A stretch of 43,637 nucleotides of DNA from assembly GCF_004117935.1 (NCBI RefSeq), contig NZ_SDOY01000089.1, positions 1-43,637 on the forward strand, in the 5' to 3' direction. Shown one piece after another: positions 1 to 7,374 of the stretch. Position 1 is the first letter of the stretch, and every line of letters starts with the position of its first letter. Source of the DNA: Streptomyces roseicoloratus (GTDB taxonomy: Bacteria; Actinomycetota; Actinomycetes; Streptomycetales; Streptomycetaceae). The translations under genes and the position numbers were made by a program. Under the pieces are notes generated by a model, which made no database searches, had not been told where the DNA came from, and was given only the letters and a program-made list of their open reading frames with translations.

Positions 1-2
1 GC

Positions 3-68
3 TCGACCACCCGGATCACCAGCCTCGTCCAAGCCGTGCTCACACTGCATTTGGCCAGCTCAGACCGA
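3..68 (+). CDS. 3' end of an unidentified gene cut by the window edge (doubtful)
   Basis: A short open frame enters from the left edge and stops at a TGA. It reads about 21 residues (TTRITSLVQAVLTLHLASS near the end). Its position beside transposon relics makes a transposase C-terminus possible, but too little is present to assign a family, and it may be chance. Confidence 0.2.
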
Positions 69-81
69 TGATGGAAAAGCC

Positions 82-321
82 TCAGTGTCCACCAGGCCGT
101 ACTCCCGGACCGGAATCGGCAGCCGGTTTCGCATTCCGCCCCCAGACAATGTCCTCATCGACTGTCCACTCGACGTGGTACTCGCCCGGCTCCGCGTTCT
201 CGTCACCGCACCATCGGACCGCGGTCCTTCCGAAGGGGGTCCGGATCTGAGCCAGCCAGGGGCTCCAAGGAAACTTTGCGACCTTCTCCAGTTCGACCAA
301 CACCGTTCGATCATGCAGCAT
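82..321 (-). CDS. small hypothetical protein
   Basis: This is a 79-residue acidic and aromatic-rich product (ELEKVAKFPWSPWLAQIRTP, then EYHVEWTVDEDIVWG) that looks like a real soluble protein rather than a shadow frame. I do not recognise the family. No signal peptide or membrane segment is visible. The last 10 residues are Gly/Pro-rich, and a neighbouring frame offers an alternative tail, so the 3' end could be frameshifted. It lies directly downstream of the broken IS21 relic and may itself be a fragment left by the transposon events. The start is the only ATG near the conserved-looking part. Confidence 0.45.
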   Translation of the reverse strand: MLHDRTVLVELEKVAKFPWSPWLAQIRTPFGRTAVRWCGDENAEPGEYHVEWTVDEDIVWGRNAKPAADSGPGVRPGGH

Positions 322-390
322 CCGAGCCGCTGCCGGAACCTGTGCTGTTCAGGCACCGCCTGGCACGGGTTCGCCGGAACATGTGCGCTT

Positions 391-765
391 TACCGAAGGA
401 CTCGTTGGAGGCGATGGCGACGCTGTTCTTCTCCTCGCGTTCGGTCAGAACCTGGAAGAGGAGTTCGGCGCCGTGGCGGTCGAGTTCCATGTAGCCGAGC
501 TCGTCGATGCAGAGGAGATCGACGCGGCCGTAGCGGGCGATCGTCTTGGAGAGCTGCTTCTCGTCAGCAGCCTCGACGAGCTCATTGACCAGCTTCGTGG
601 CCAGCACGTACTTGACCCGGTAGCCGGCCATCGCCGCCTCGGTGCCGAGCGCGATCAGCATGTGAGACTTGCCGGTCCCGGAGTCGCCGATCAGGCAGAG
701 CGGCTGGCTCTTCTTGATCCATTCGCAGCTGGCGAGTGTGGATGGTGGCCGCGTAGCGAACTCGT
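391..765 (-). pseudogene. istB: IS21-family helper ATPase IstB, truncated and frameshifted
   Basis: The reverse strand encodes the core of IstB, the AAA+ helper of IS21 transposition. It has Walker A GDSGTGKS, the segment VKYVLATKLVNELVEAADEK, Walker B LLCIDELGYM, and the family motif IASNESFG. Both ends are missing: the frame leaves the family just after SNESFG near 391, and the N-terminal part stops near 765. A one-base frameshift lies near 739-745, because ATIHT is in one frame and LASCEWIKK in the next. IstA is absent from the window. The relic is non-functional and abuts an oppositely oriented ISL3 relic. Confidence 0.85.
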
Positions 766-767
766 TG

Positions 768-1243
768 CCGACAACGCACCCGTCACCTACCAGATGGTCC
801 GCGCCCACATCGCCACCCTCCGCGGGGCGCCGGCCGACGCGCCGCCCCGGCCACCGACGGTGCGCCAGGTGACCGGCTGGCTCATCCGTCACCCCACGAC
901 CCTGAGCGAGGGCGACCGGGCCAGCCTGAAGGATGTCCTGGCCCGCTGCCCCGAACTGGACACGGCCGCCGGGCACGTTCGCGGCTTCGGCGAGATACTC
1001 ACCGGCCGCCTCGGCTCCACACTCCCCACGTGGATCGACGCGGTCGACGCCAGTCAGCTTCCCGGTCTCACCGGCTTCGCACTCCACCTGCTCCGAGACC
1101 TTGACGCTGTGACAGCCGGGCTCACCCTGGACTGGAGCTCGGGCAGCATCGAGGGTGCCGTGAATCGGATCAAGAAGATCAAGCGGCAGCTATACGGTCG
1201 AGCCGGATCTGAACTGCTCCGGAAAATGATCTTGCTCCAGTAG
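768..1243 (+). pseudogene. ISL3-family transposase, C-terminal relic
   Basis: This encodes the last ~155 residues of an ISL3 transposase (DDE_Tnp_ISL3). The fragment shows TVRQVTGWLIRHP, LARCPELDTAAGHVRGFGE and the terminal LTLDWSSGSIEGAVNRIKK followed by RQLYGRAGSELLRKMILLQ, which contains the catalytic Glu (SIEGAVNR). The N-terminal domain and the first two catalytic acids are missing. The 5' break coincides with the IstB relic, so one event probably truncated both. It cannot be active. Confidence 0.85.
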
Positions 1244-1329
1244 CTCCGCGCGGAGGTGTTACTCGGTAGCCTTCCGGCGGCTTCGACTGCAGAGTCTTCC
1301 CGGCGCGGTGCTACTTTTGGTCGAAATTT

Positions 1330-1791
1330 GTGGGACGGGTGGGTGAGTTGGCGGACGGTGCCCTGCGGCGCGCTGCTGTCGTGGCCCTCGGCGAGCTCGG
1401 GCGAAGCAGCGACTTCGGGGACCGTGCGGACGCTGGTCGCGGCCTCGCGGGCTTTGCCGAGATGGAGGAAGCTGTCGGTCCGCTGCTGGAGCTGGTGCTC
1501 GACCGCGAGGACACCTTCGTTACGCGGGTGACCGCACAAGCCTTGCTCCGACGCCAGGACAGGGCTGGACTCAGGGTCGTCGCGTCAGCGCTGGCAGTCG
1601 CCAGCCCGAACCACGGCGACTGGATCCACACCGCGATCCTCGATGTGTTTGCCGTCTACGCCAGCGACCGCGACGACGCGGTGCGGCTCTGCGAGGCGCT
1701 CACGCGGGATACTGACGAGCACGTCGCCCTGGGAGCTCGCGAGCTGCACGAGAGCCTGTCCGGGATCAACTGCGTTCTTTATCCCGCATAG
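1330..1791 (+). CDS. HEAT-repeat-like hypothetical protein
   Basis: This 153-residue, mostly alpha-helical protein has repeated helical pairs (ALRRAAVVALGELGR, FVTRVTAQALLRRQD, AVRLCEALTRDTDEHVALG) typical of HEAT/armadillo-like scaffolds. There is no enzyme motif, signal peptide or membrane segment. A GTG start is used, and the frame covers what I recall as the full length of Streptomyces homologues. Function is unknown; the fold is usually for protein-protein contact. It stands alone in the decayed accessory segment, with transposon relics upstream and no clear promoter. Confidence 0.65.
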   Translation: MGRVGELADGALRRAAVVALGELGRSSDFGDRADAGRGLAGFAEMEEAVGPLLELVLDREDTFVTRVTAQALLRRQDRAGLRVVASALAVASPNHGDWIHTAILDVFAVYASDRDDAVRLCEALTRDTDEHVALGARELHESLSGINCVLYPA

Positions 1792-1834
1792 CGCATGAGG
1801 CACACGGTGCCGTGGTCGCCCTCGACGAGGGCGA

Positions 1835-2089
1835 TTGGTGACCGCGATGCCGTCAAGCAGCCGAGCTCATCGCCACCCTCTCAATCGAACTGCACTATCA
1901 CCCTGTGCGACGGCTCCCCAAGATCTGTGCCAGAACCCAGAACTCATCGACCTTGATCAAGGAACCGGCCCACTCGGTGGCTCCCGAAGCCGTCGACAGG
2001 CGACTGCCGAGCGCCTGGACGCGGCCCGCCGCAGGCTTCGTCCAACTCCGAACGACGACACCGATGATCACGAGGGGTCAGACACGTGA
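1835..2089 (+). pseudogene. possible remnant gene coupled to the next gene
   Basis: An 84-codon frame ends in a charged tail (RRQATAERLDAARRRLRP, then DDTDDHEGSDT). Its stop overlaps the GTG of the next gene as GTGA, which is how real coupled genes in this genome are arranged. The upstream half is low quality: a neighbouring frame holds a better helical stretch (AELIATLSIELHYHP), suggesting a frameshifted remnant. No family is recognised. Confidence 0.3.
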
Positions 2090-2445
2090 GCCCCCTCGCG
2101 GAGATGACCGAGCGCGAGTACTTCGCCAGCGTCGGCCGACGTCCCGGCATGTTCGTCGGCAAGCCCTCCTTCCCCCTGCTGACCGCGTTCCTGACCGGCT
2201 ACGACCAGCATGCGATGCGGCACGGCGGTCACGGCCACACCGGCTGGCACAAGTGGCTCGTCGCCCGTCGGGGACGTGACTGCAGCAACGCCTGGCCTGG
2301 CCAAGTCCTCCACATCACCTTCCCGGACGGCTGGGACAACGTCTGGAACATTCCGCCTGAGGACGAGCAGCGTGCGATCAGAGTCCTGTTCGAGCTCCTC
2401 GACGAGTTCGCGGCCGAGCGCGAAGCCGCGCAGGGTCCACAATCC
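2086..2445 (+). CDS. hypothetical protein, probably lacking its native C-terminus
   Basis: A GTG opens a frame whose first ~115 residues look like a real soluble protein (MTEREYFASVGRRPGMFVGK, KWLVARRGRDCSNAWPGQ, EQRAIRVLFELLDEFAAERE). The family is known to me only as hypothetical. The open frame does not stop here. It runs on through a recombinase relic and then antisense to the C39 peptidase gene, to a stop near 2883. The end given marks where the protein-like sequence fades. The likely cause is a deletion that joined the gene in frame to the 3' end of an integrase, so the expressed product, if any, is a chimaera. Confidence 0.5.
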
Positions 2446-2489
2446 TCGGGACTGACTGAGGTACCGGGCCGGACCGCATCAGGTCTCAC

Positions 2490-2665
2490 TCAAGTTGGTC
2501 CATCGCCGCACGACCTGTGCCACAAACGGACCACCGTGGCCCTGACCAACGGAGTGTCCCTTCGCCAGGTGTCTCGCAGGCTCGGACGCGTTCGATCAAG
2601 GTCACGGTGGACCGGCGCGGCCCCCGCTTCACGCAGGAGGGTCAAGAGCTACTGCCGTCAGGTCG
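2490..2665 (+). pseudogene. C-terminal relic of a tyrosine recombinase (phage/ICE integrase)
   Basis: One frame reads PHDLCHKRTTVALTNGVSL followed by RQVSRRLG, the box II pattern (HDLRHT ... GVSL..VS..LGH) of tyrosine recombinases. After a one-base slip near 2588-2596 the next frame continues SIKVTVDRRGPRFTQEGQEL, matching the family's LGHASIKVTVDxYGHL. The Arg of HxxR is now Cys and the catalytic Tyr position reads Arg (DRRG), so the relic is inactive. It marks the border of a lost integrative element against the conserved chromosome that starts with the peptidase gene. Confidence 0.7.
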
Positions 2666-2694
2666 TCGAAACGGCCGCGCCGGGGCGCGCACGC

Positions 2695-4104
2695 TCACAC
2701 CAGGCCGAGCGACCGCAGCGCGCGGCGCTGGGTTCCTGTCAGTCTGGTCGGCCAGAAGAGGTAGCAGACCCCGCCCGTACCGCTTCTGACCTTGCCATTT
2801 GCGTCGTAGCGCTTCGTGCGCAGCCAGATGTTCTCCCACTCGCGCCGCTGGTACACCCTGCGCACCGCCTCGTTGTCCGGTGAGGCCGGGTCGTTGGCGA
2901 TCACGTCGCCGGTGGGGGTGAAGCCGATGACCGTCATCAGGTGGCCCGAGGTGCCGTAGCCGGCGCCGGTCAGTTCCTCCTTGCGGAAGGACTGGGACGT
3001 GATGGCCGGGATGCCCGCGCGGATCAGGGTCTCCAGGTCCGTGAGCGAGCTCAGGCGGGTCACCACCGCGTTCATGTCCGGGTAGGTGGCCGCGTAGGCG
3101 GCGTTGAAGGGCCAGTTGCCGCAGCCCGCGTACTGGTAGTCGTAGGTGAAGCGGGCCGCGTGGCAGACCTGGGGGTCGGCGAAGTCCGGGTTCACCCAGG
3201 CGAGGTCCTCGGCCGTGGGGCGGCGGTCCCAGTACTCGACGATCATCTGCGAGGACGTGGGGCTGCACCAGGCCTCGCCGCCGTTGTCGTACTCGGGGTA
3301 CTGGCCGACGTGGGTGTTCTGCGAGTAGCGGGGCACGGTCAGTTCGCGGTCCGGGCCCGGTTCGGAGGCGGGCACCGTGAAGCGGTCCGGGACGTCCGAG
3401 GCCATCGCGCCGAGCCGCCAGACCGTGGGGGTCAGGGTCGTGCCGGGCTTGCGGTGGAGGGTGAGGCGCAGGCGGTAGGAGACCAGGCGGAGGCCGCTCG
3501 CGGGGTCGTCGATCGCGAAGGTGTCCGTCCACACGGAGGCCTTGCCGTCGCTCTGGTCGTCGACCGACGTGCGCCGGATGTCGGTGTCGCCCGCCGCCCA
3601 GCGGCCCATCACGAACCAGGGCGTCGTCGTGCCGTCGCCGTACGTGCCGCGCAGCTCGACCTGGAGCCAGGTGCCGGGAGGCGTGTGGGCGTTCCAGGAG
3701 GCGATGACCTCGGTCGCGGGGACGGAGGACGTATGGACCGGCGAGGTCCAGCTCGCGTGCTCCCAGGTGCCGGTCAGGCCGGTGTGCGGGTCGGTGTAGG
3801 CGGTGCGGCCGGTCGGGCTGTCGATGACCAGGCCGGGGCGGTGTCCCGGGACGGCGCGGGTGCCGGAGGCGGTGCCGCAGCGCCAGTCGGTGTACGTGCT
3901 CCAGAAGCGGTTGTCGACGAGGGCGGGTGCGGGGGCGTGGCCGCCTCCCGTCGCCCGGTCGGCGCGGGCCGGTTCCTCCGTGCGGGCCTCGGGGTCGGCG
4001 GCGCGGGCGCCGGGGGCCGCGGCCGCGGTCCCGGTGGTCGCGGCCGTGCCCGCGGCGGCCGCGAGGGCGGCGAGGACGGTTCTGCGCGGGGTGGCAGGGG
4101 GCAT
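2695..4104 (-). CDS. Tat-exported C39-like cysteine peptidase family protein
   Basis: This 469-residue protein starts with a twin-arginine signal (TPRRTVLAALAAAAG) and an Ala-rich hydrophobic stretch, so export through Tat is likely. Residues ~60-250 form a beta-rich region with no enzyme motif. The C-terminal ~200 residues are a C39-like papain-fold domain: candidate nucleophile Cys280 (EAWCSPTS), His388 (SGHLMTVIGF) and Asn/Asp404-405 (VIANDPAS). Many extracellular Streptomyces members have unknown substrates, and there is no ABC transporter or bacteriocin precursor nearby, so a bacteriocin-processing role is not supported. A GGAGGG ribosome-binding site lies 9 bases upstream of the ATG. 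It is divergent from the next gene. Confidence 0.85.
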   Translation of the reverse strand: MPPATPRRTVLAALAAAAGTAATTGTAAAAPGARAADPEARTEEPARADRATGGGHAPAPALVDNRFWSTYTDWRCGTASGTRAVPGHRPGLVIDSPTGRTAYTDPHTGLTGTWEHASWTSPVHTSSVPATEVIASWNAHTPPGTWLQVELRGTYGDGTTTPWFVMGRWAAGDTDIRRTSVDDQSDGKASVWTDTFAIDDPASGLRLVSYRLRLTLHRKPGTTLTPTVWRLGAMASDVPDRFTVPASEPGPDRELTVPRYSQNTHVGQYPEYDNGGEAWCSPTSSQMIVEYWDRRPTAEDLAWVNPDFADPQVCHAARFTYDYQYAGCGNWPFNAAYAATYPDMNAVVTRLSSLTDLETLIRAGIPAITSQSFRKEELTGAGYGTSGHLMTVIGFTPTGDVIANDPASPDNEAVRRVYQRREWENIWLRTKRYDANGKVRSGTGGVCYLFWPTRLTGTQRRALRSLGLV

Positions 4105-4289
4105 GGGCGGTGACCCTCCAGTCGGTGGTGGCGAACGGACGGGCTGCGGGGCCCACTATCCCGGCTCGCGGACGGCTTCTGCCAGCGATTCGACGCGCGC
4201 CGCCCGGGCAATATTGGTCTCCGCCAATGGCGCCGGTCCGGCCGCTGACCTGCGACTGGTCCGTGCGGCGGCTCGCCTACGCTGGGGCC

Positions 4290-4946
4290 ATGGACCATCC
4301 CGAGGACCGTACCGACCGTCCCGCCCTCGACCGGGCGGCCGCCGCTCTGCGGCTGCTGCCCCCCTCGTGCGGACCGGTGCGGCTCGTCGCGGTCGACGGG
4401 CACGCCGGTTCCGGCAAGTCCACGCTGGCCGGCCGGCTCTCCGCCGCGCTCGGTGACGCCCCCGTGCTCCACCTCGACGACCTGGCGAGCCATGCGGAGT
4501 CGTTCGCGTGGACCGGGCGGATGCTCGGCGAGGTGATCGGGCCGCTCTCCCGTGGCGAGACGGCGCGCTATCACCCGTACGACTGGAATCTGCGCGCCTT
4601 CGGTCCGCCGCGGTCGCTGGACCCGGCGCCGGTGGTACTCGTGGAGGGCGTGGGGGCCGGGCGACGGGCGCTGCGGCCGTTTCTCGCGCGACTGCTGTGG
4701 ATGGAGCGCGGTCCCGAGGAGTCCTGGGCGCGCGGGCGGCACCGGGACGGGCCGGCGCTCGCCGGTTTCTGGGACGGGTGGACCGTGGCGGAGACTCGCC
4801 ACTTCCGCGAGGACCCTTCGCGGCCCTTCGCCGACACCCTGGTACGCGAGTGCCGCGAGGGGTACGAGTGGCTGCCAGGGCCTCGTGTGACGGCGGACCC
4901 CCACCAGATCATCACCCACCGTGATGACTCCCCGGCCGCAAACTGA
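4290..4946 (+). CDS. uridine kinase-like P-loop NTPase
   Basis: This 218-residue cytoplasmic protein has Walker A GHAGSGKST near residue 36-44 and the DDLASH acidic loop that follows it in uridine/phosphoribulokinase-like enzymes. A second core strand-turn is PVVLVEGVGAG. The size suits a single-domain nucleoside or small-molecule kinase. Streptomyces annotations usually call it uridine kinase or ATP-binding protein, and the substrate cannot be read from sequence. The ATG was chosen because it begins the protein-like sequence; upstream in-frame sequence is antisense to the peptidase leader. It is followed by a short perfect palindrome. Confidence 0.75.
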   Translation: MDHPEDRTDRPALDRAAAALRLLPPSCGPVRLVAVDGHAGSGKSTLAGRLSAALGDAPVLHLDDLASHAESFAWTGRMLGEVIGPLSRGETARYHPYDWNLRAFGPPRSLDPAPVVLVEGVGAGRRALRPFLARLLWMERGPEESWARGRHRDGPALAGFWDGWTVAETRHFREDPSRPFADTLVRECREGYEWLPGPRVTADPHQIITHRDDSPAAN

Positions 4947-4950
4947 GAGG

Positions 4951-4968
4951 GCGGAAGTCCACTTCCGC
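4951..4968. promoter_or_regulatory. 8-bp perfect inverted repeat after the kinase gene
   Basis: GCGGAAGT is followed by two bases and ACTTCCGC. It lies 4 bases after the kinase stop and 17 bases before the next -35, so it could be an operator for the downstream promoter or a weak terminator. Confidence 0.4.
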
Positions 4969-4985
4969 GGGTGCCTCAACTCGGC

Positions 4986-5015
4986 TTGACCCAAGGGGCG
5001 TACAGGTCTTACGTT
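4986..5015 (+). promoter_or_regulatory. sigma-70-type promoter upstream of the TPR-AAA gene
   Basis: TTGACC at 4986-4991 is separated by 18 bp from TACGTT at 5010-5015. This would start RNA near 5022, about 230 bases before the coding start, leaving a long leader. No closer promoter is obvious. Confidence 0.55.
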
Positions 5016-5049
5016 CTCAATGTGCGGCTCTCGGGAGTCGCCGCGGACG

Positions 5050-5087
5050 CGAAGCCCCCGGTTGTTCCCCCGTGATCGGGGGCTTCG
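5050..5087 (+). terminator. leader hairpin, terminator or attenuator
   Basis: CGAAGCCCCCG (5050-5060) and CGGGGGCTTCG (5077-5087) form a perfect 11-bp stem. The loop contains a second CCCCCG (5067-5072) that can pair with the same CGGGGG using a 4-base loop, so two exclusive structures are possible. It lies about 30 bases after the predicted RNA start. With the promoter it could define a ~65-nt small RNA or an attenuator for the next gene. Confidence 0.55.
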
Positions 5088-5252
5088 TTCCGCCCCCGCG
5101 TTCACCGAGGGTCACCGCCGGTGCGCGGGCCGCGGATCGTGTCGATCACGACGGATCGTCTCCTTCTCCCTCATCACGCACCCTCTGCGCAGGTACGATG
5201 CCCCTCGGTGCGGTCAATTCCCGTCCACGTGTAGACGGTTGTGGGGGACCTG

Positions 5253-7142
5253 ATGGACTTCGGCACACAGGGCGCGCATGCCCCCGCCGAGCTCGCCTGG
5301 CTGCGCGGAGTCGACGCCTACACGATGGGCGCCTATCCGCAGGCCGAGGAGGAGTTCCGTACGGCGGTGCGCATCGACCCCGGCATGGCCGACGGCTGGC
5401 TCGGTCTGCACGCGCTGCGCGTGGACACCACGACCGCGCTGCTGCGGATGTACCGCAACCGCGAGCGCTTCGGCGAGCAGCGGACCCGGCACCGAAGGAA
5501 CCTCAACTCCTGGTACTGGCTGGGCTGGTGGGTGCAGCCGGTGCTCGAGAGCCCGCGCGACCTGCTGCTCGCGCACGCCTCGCACTGGCTCGACGGCCGG
5601 CACGTGCCGGAGCTCGACCGGGCGCTCGCCGGCCTGCCGCCGGTCGACGCCGACCCGCAGGTCCGCTTCCTGCACGCCTGCCGTTCGTACCTGGTCAAGG
5701 ACTGGGAGCAGCTGGTACGGCACACCGAGCCGCTGGTCGACGACCCGCTCCTGGGCATCGAGGCGGGCTTGTTCGGCGGGATGGCGCGGGTGCGCCTGGA
5801 GATGTACGGGCAGGCCGAGCCACTGCTCGCGACGGCGCTGATGCGCTGCCGCAGCGAGCAGCCGCAGCGCAAGGAGCTGCGCTACTGGCTCGCCCGGGCC
5901 CACGAGGGCACCGGGAGGACCGCCGCCGCCATGCCGCTCTACCGCGCGGTGCACCGGATCGACCCGGCGTTCATGGACACCGCCGCACGGCTCGCCACCA
6001 TCGCCGAGTACGACGGGTTCGAGGGTCCGGACGATCCGATGGGGCTCGCCCCGGCCATGTACGGCGGGTTGGGCCAGGACACGGTGGACGGCGAGCGGAC
6101 CGACCCGGAGCCCCCGGCGGGCGACGGGCTGCTGCTCAGGCCGGACACCGGCCCGCCGCCCGCGCCGCCGGAGCCGCCCGACGTCGTACGCCAGAAGGCG
6201 GCGGTCCCGGCGCAGCCGGCGCCGCCCCGCTTCCCGGCCGGCGCCACCGACCCGGCGTTACTCGCGGAGGCGCTGGCGGAGCTGGAGCGGATGGTCGGCA
6301 TGGAGCCGGTCAAGCGGCAGGTGAAGGCTCTGTCGGCGCAGCTGGAGATGGCCCGGTTGCGCGCTGACCAGGGACTTCCCGTCCAGCCGCCGAAACGTCA
6401 CTTTGTCTTCTCGGGTCCCTCGGGCACCGGCAAGACCACCGTCGCCCGCATTCTGGGCCGGGTCTTCTACGCGCTCGGCCTGCTCGGCGGCGACCATCTG
6501 GTGGAGGCCCAGCGGGCCGATCTGGTCGGCGAGTACCTGGGCCAGACCGCGGTCAAGGCCAACGAGCTGATCGACTCGGCGGTCGGCGGCGTGCTCTTCG
6601 TCGACGAGGCGTACGCCCTCTCCAACACCGGCTACAGCAAGGGCGACGCCTACGGCGACGAGGCCCTTCAGGTGCTGCTCAAGCGCGCCGAGGACAACCG
6701 CGACCACCTGGTGGTGATCCTGGCCGGCTACCCGGAGGGCATGGACCGGCTGCTCGCCGCCAATCCCGGGCTCTCCTCCCGCTTCACCACCCGGGTCGAC
6801 TTCCCCTCGTACCGCCCGCTCGAACTCACCGAGATCGGCAAGGTCCTCGCCGCGGCGAACGGCGACGGCTGGGACGAGGAGGCACTGGAGGAGCTGCGCT
6901 CGATCAGCGGGCACGTCGTCGACCAGGGCTGGATCGACGAGCTCGGCAACGGCCGCTTCCTGCGCACGCTGTACGAGAAGTCCTGCGCCTACCGCGATCT
7001 GCGGCTCTCGGGCTACGGGACCACGCCGAGCCGCGAGGACCTGGCGACGCTGCGGCTGCCGGACCTGATGCAGGCCTACGGCGAGGTGCTCTCGGGGCGG
7101 GGCCCGATGGACCGCGGCCCGCAGGAGCCGCCGGGCATCTGA
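5253..7142 (+). CDS. TPR-AAA+ ATPase of the EccA/CbbX/SpoVK type
   Basis: Of 629 residues, about 1-270 are helical repeats of TPR character (AYPQAEEEFRTAVRIDP and later similar units). A Pro-rich linker covers ~290-330, and a CbbX-type AAA+ domain fills the rest: Walker A GPSGTGKT at ~388-395, Walker B GVLFVDEAYAL, and LSSRFTTRVDFP with the sensor/arginine-finger region. This is the architecture of EccA, the cytosolic ATPase of type VII secretion, but EccB-E, ESX proteins and mycosin are absent, so it is an orphan whose partners are unknown. I prefer ATG 5253, which has GGGGGA just upstream, over GTG 5241, which has no ribosome-binding site. Its 3' end seeds a tandem repeat. Confidence 0.85.
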   Translation: MDFGTQGAHAPAELAWLRGVDAYTMGAYPQAEEEFRTAVRIDPGMADGWLGLHALRVDTTTALLRMYRNRERFGEQRTRHRRNLNSWYWLGWWVQPVLESPRDLLLAHASHWLDGRHVPELDRALAGLPPVDADPQVRFLHACRSYLVKDWEQLVRHTEPLVDDPLLGIEAGLFGGMARVRLEMYGQAEPLLATALMRCRSEQPQRKELRYWLARAHEGTGRTAAAMPLYRAVHRIDPAFMDTAARLATIAEYDGFEGPDDPMGLAPAMYGGLGQDTVDGERTDPEPPAGDGLLLRPDTGPPPAPPEPPDVVRQKAAVPAQPAPPRFPAGATDPALLAEALAELERMVGMEPVKRQVKALSAQLEMARLRADQGLPVQPPKRHFVFSGPSGTGKTTVARILGRVFYALGLLGGDHLVEAQRADLVGEYLGQTAVKANELIDSAVGGVLFVDEAYALSNTGYSKGDAYGDEALQVLLKRAEDNRDHLVVILAGYPEGMDRLLAANPGLSSRFTTRVDFPSYRPLELTEIGKVLAAANGDGWDEEALEELRSISGHVVDQGWIDELGNGRFLRTLYEKSCAYRDLRLSGYGTTPSREDLATLRLPDLMQAYGEVLSGRGPMDRGPQEPPGI

Positions 7143-7300
7143 GCCCACGGGAGCCACCGGGCATCTGAGCCCACGGGAGCCACCGGGCGCCTGAGCCGCA
7201 GGCGCCGCCGGGCAACTGAGCCCGCACGAGGAGCACCCGGGCCTCTGAACCTGCGCGAGGAGCCGCCGGGCACCTGCGCCACAGGAGCACCGGGCCTTGA
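7117..7300 (+). repeat. degenerate tandem array copying the gene's 3' end and stop codon
   Basis: The unit is about 26 bp, starts GCCC(A/G)C and ends CTGA. Copies: 7117-7142 (the true gene end), 7143-7168, 7169-7194, 7195-7219, 7220-7248, then two more decayed ones to 7300. Each of the first five, read in its own frame, encodes P(Q/R)(E/A)PPG plus one residue and TGA, apart from an insertion in the fifth. Copies 2 and 3 differ by two bases; decay increases with distance. Confidence 0.85.
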
Positions 7301-7312
7301 GGCTCTGAGCCT

Positions 7313-7353
7313 CCGCGCGGAGCCGCCGGCAGGCGACCGGTGGCTCCGCGCGG
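7313..7353. terminator. bidirectional terminator between convergent genes
   Basis: CCGCGCGGAGCC (7313-7324) and GGCTCCGCGCGG (7342-7353) form a perfect 12-bp stem with a 17-base loop between the ATPase gene and the convergent DUF21-CBS gene. Confidence 0.7.
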
Positions 7354-7374
7354 GGTACGGCTGACGGGCCGCGC

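Noticed and set aside
2695..4104. Bacteriocin maturation peptidase
   Set aside because: The C39-like domain is not fused to or near an ABC transporter, and no precursor peptide is visible; the Tat signal suggests an extracellular enzyme.
7117..7300. CRISPR-like array
   Set aside because: Units follow each other without spacers, diverge gradually and copy the adjacent gene end; no cas genes are present.
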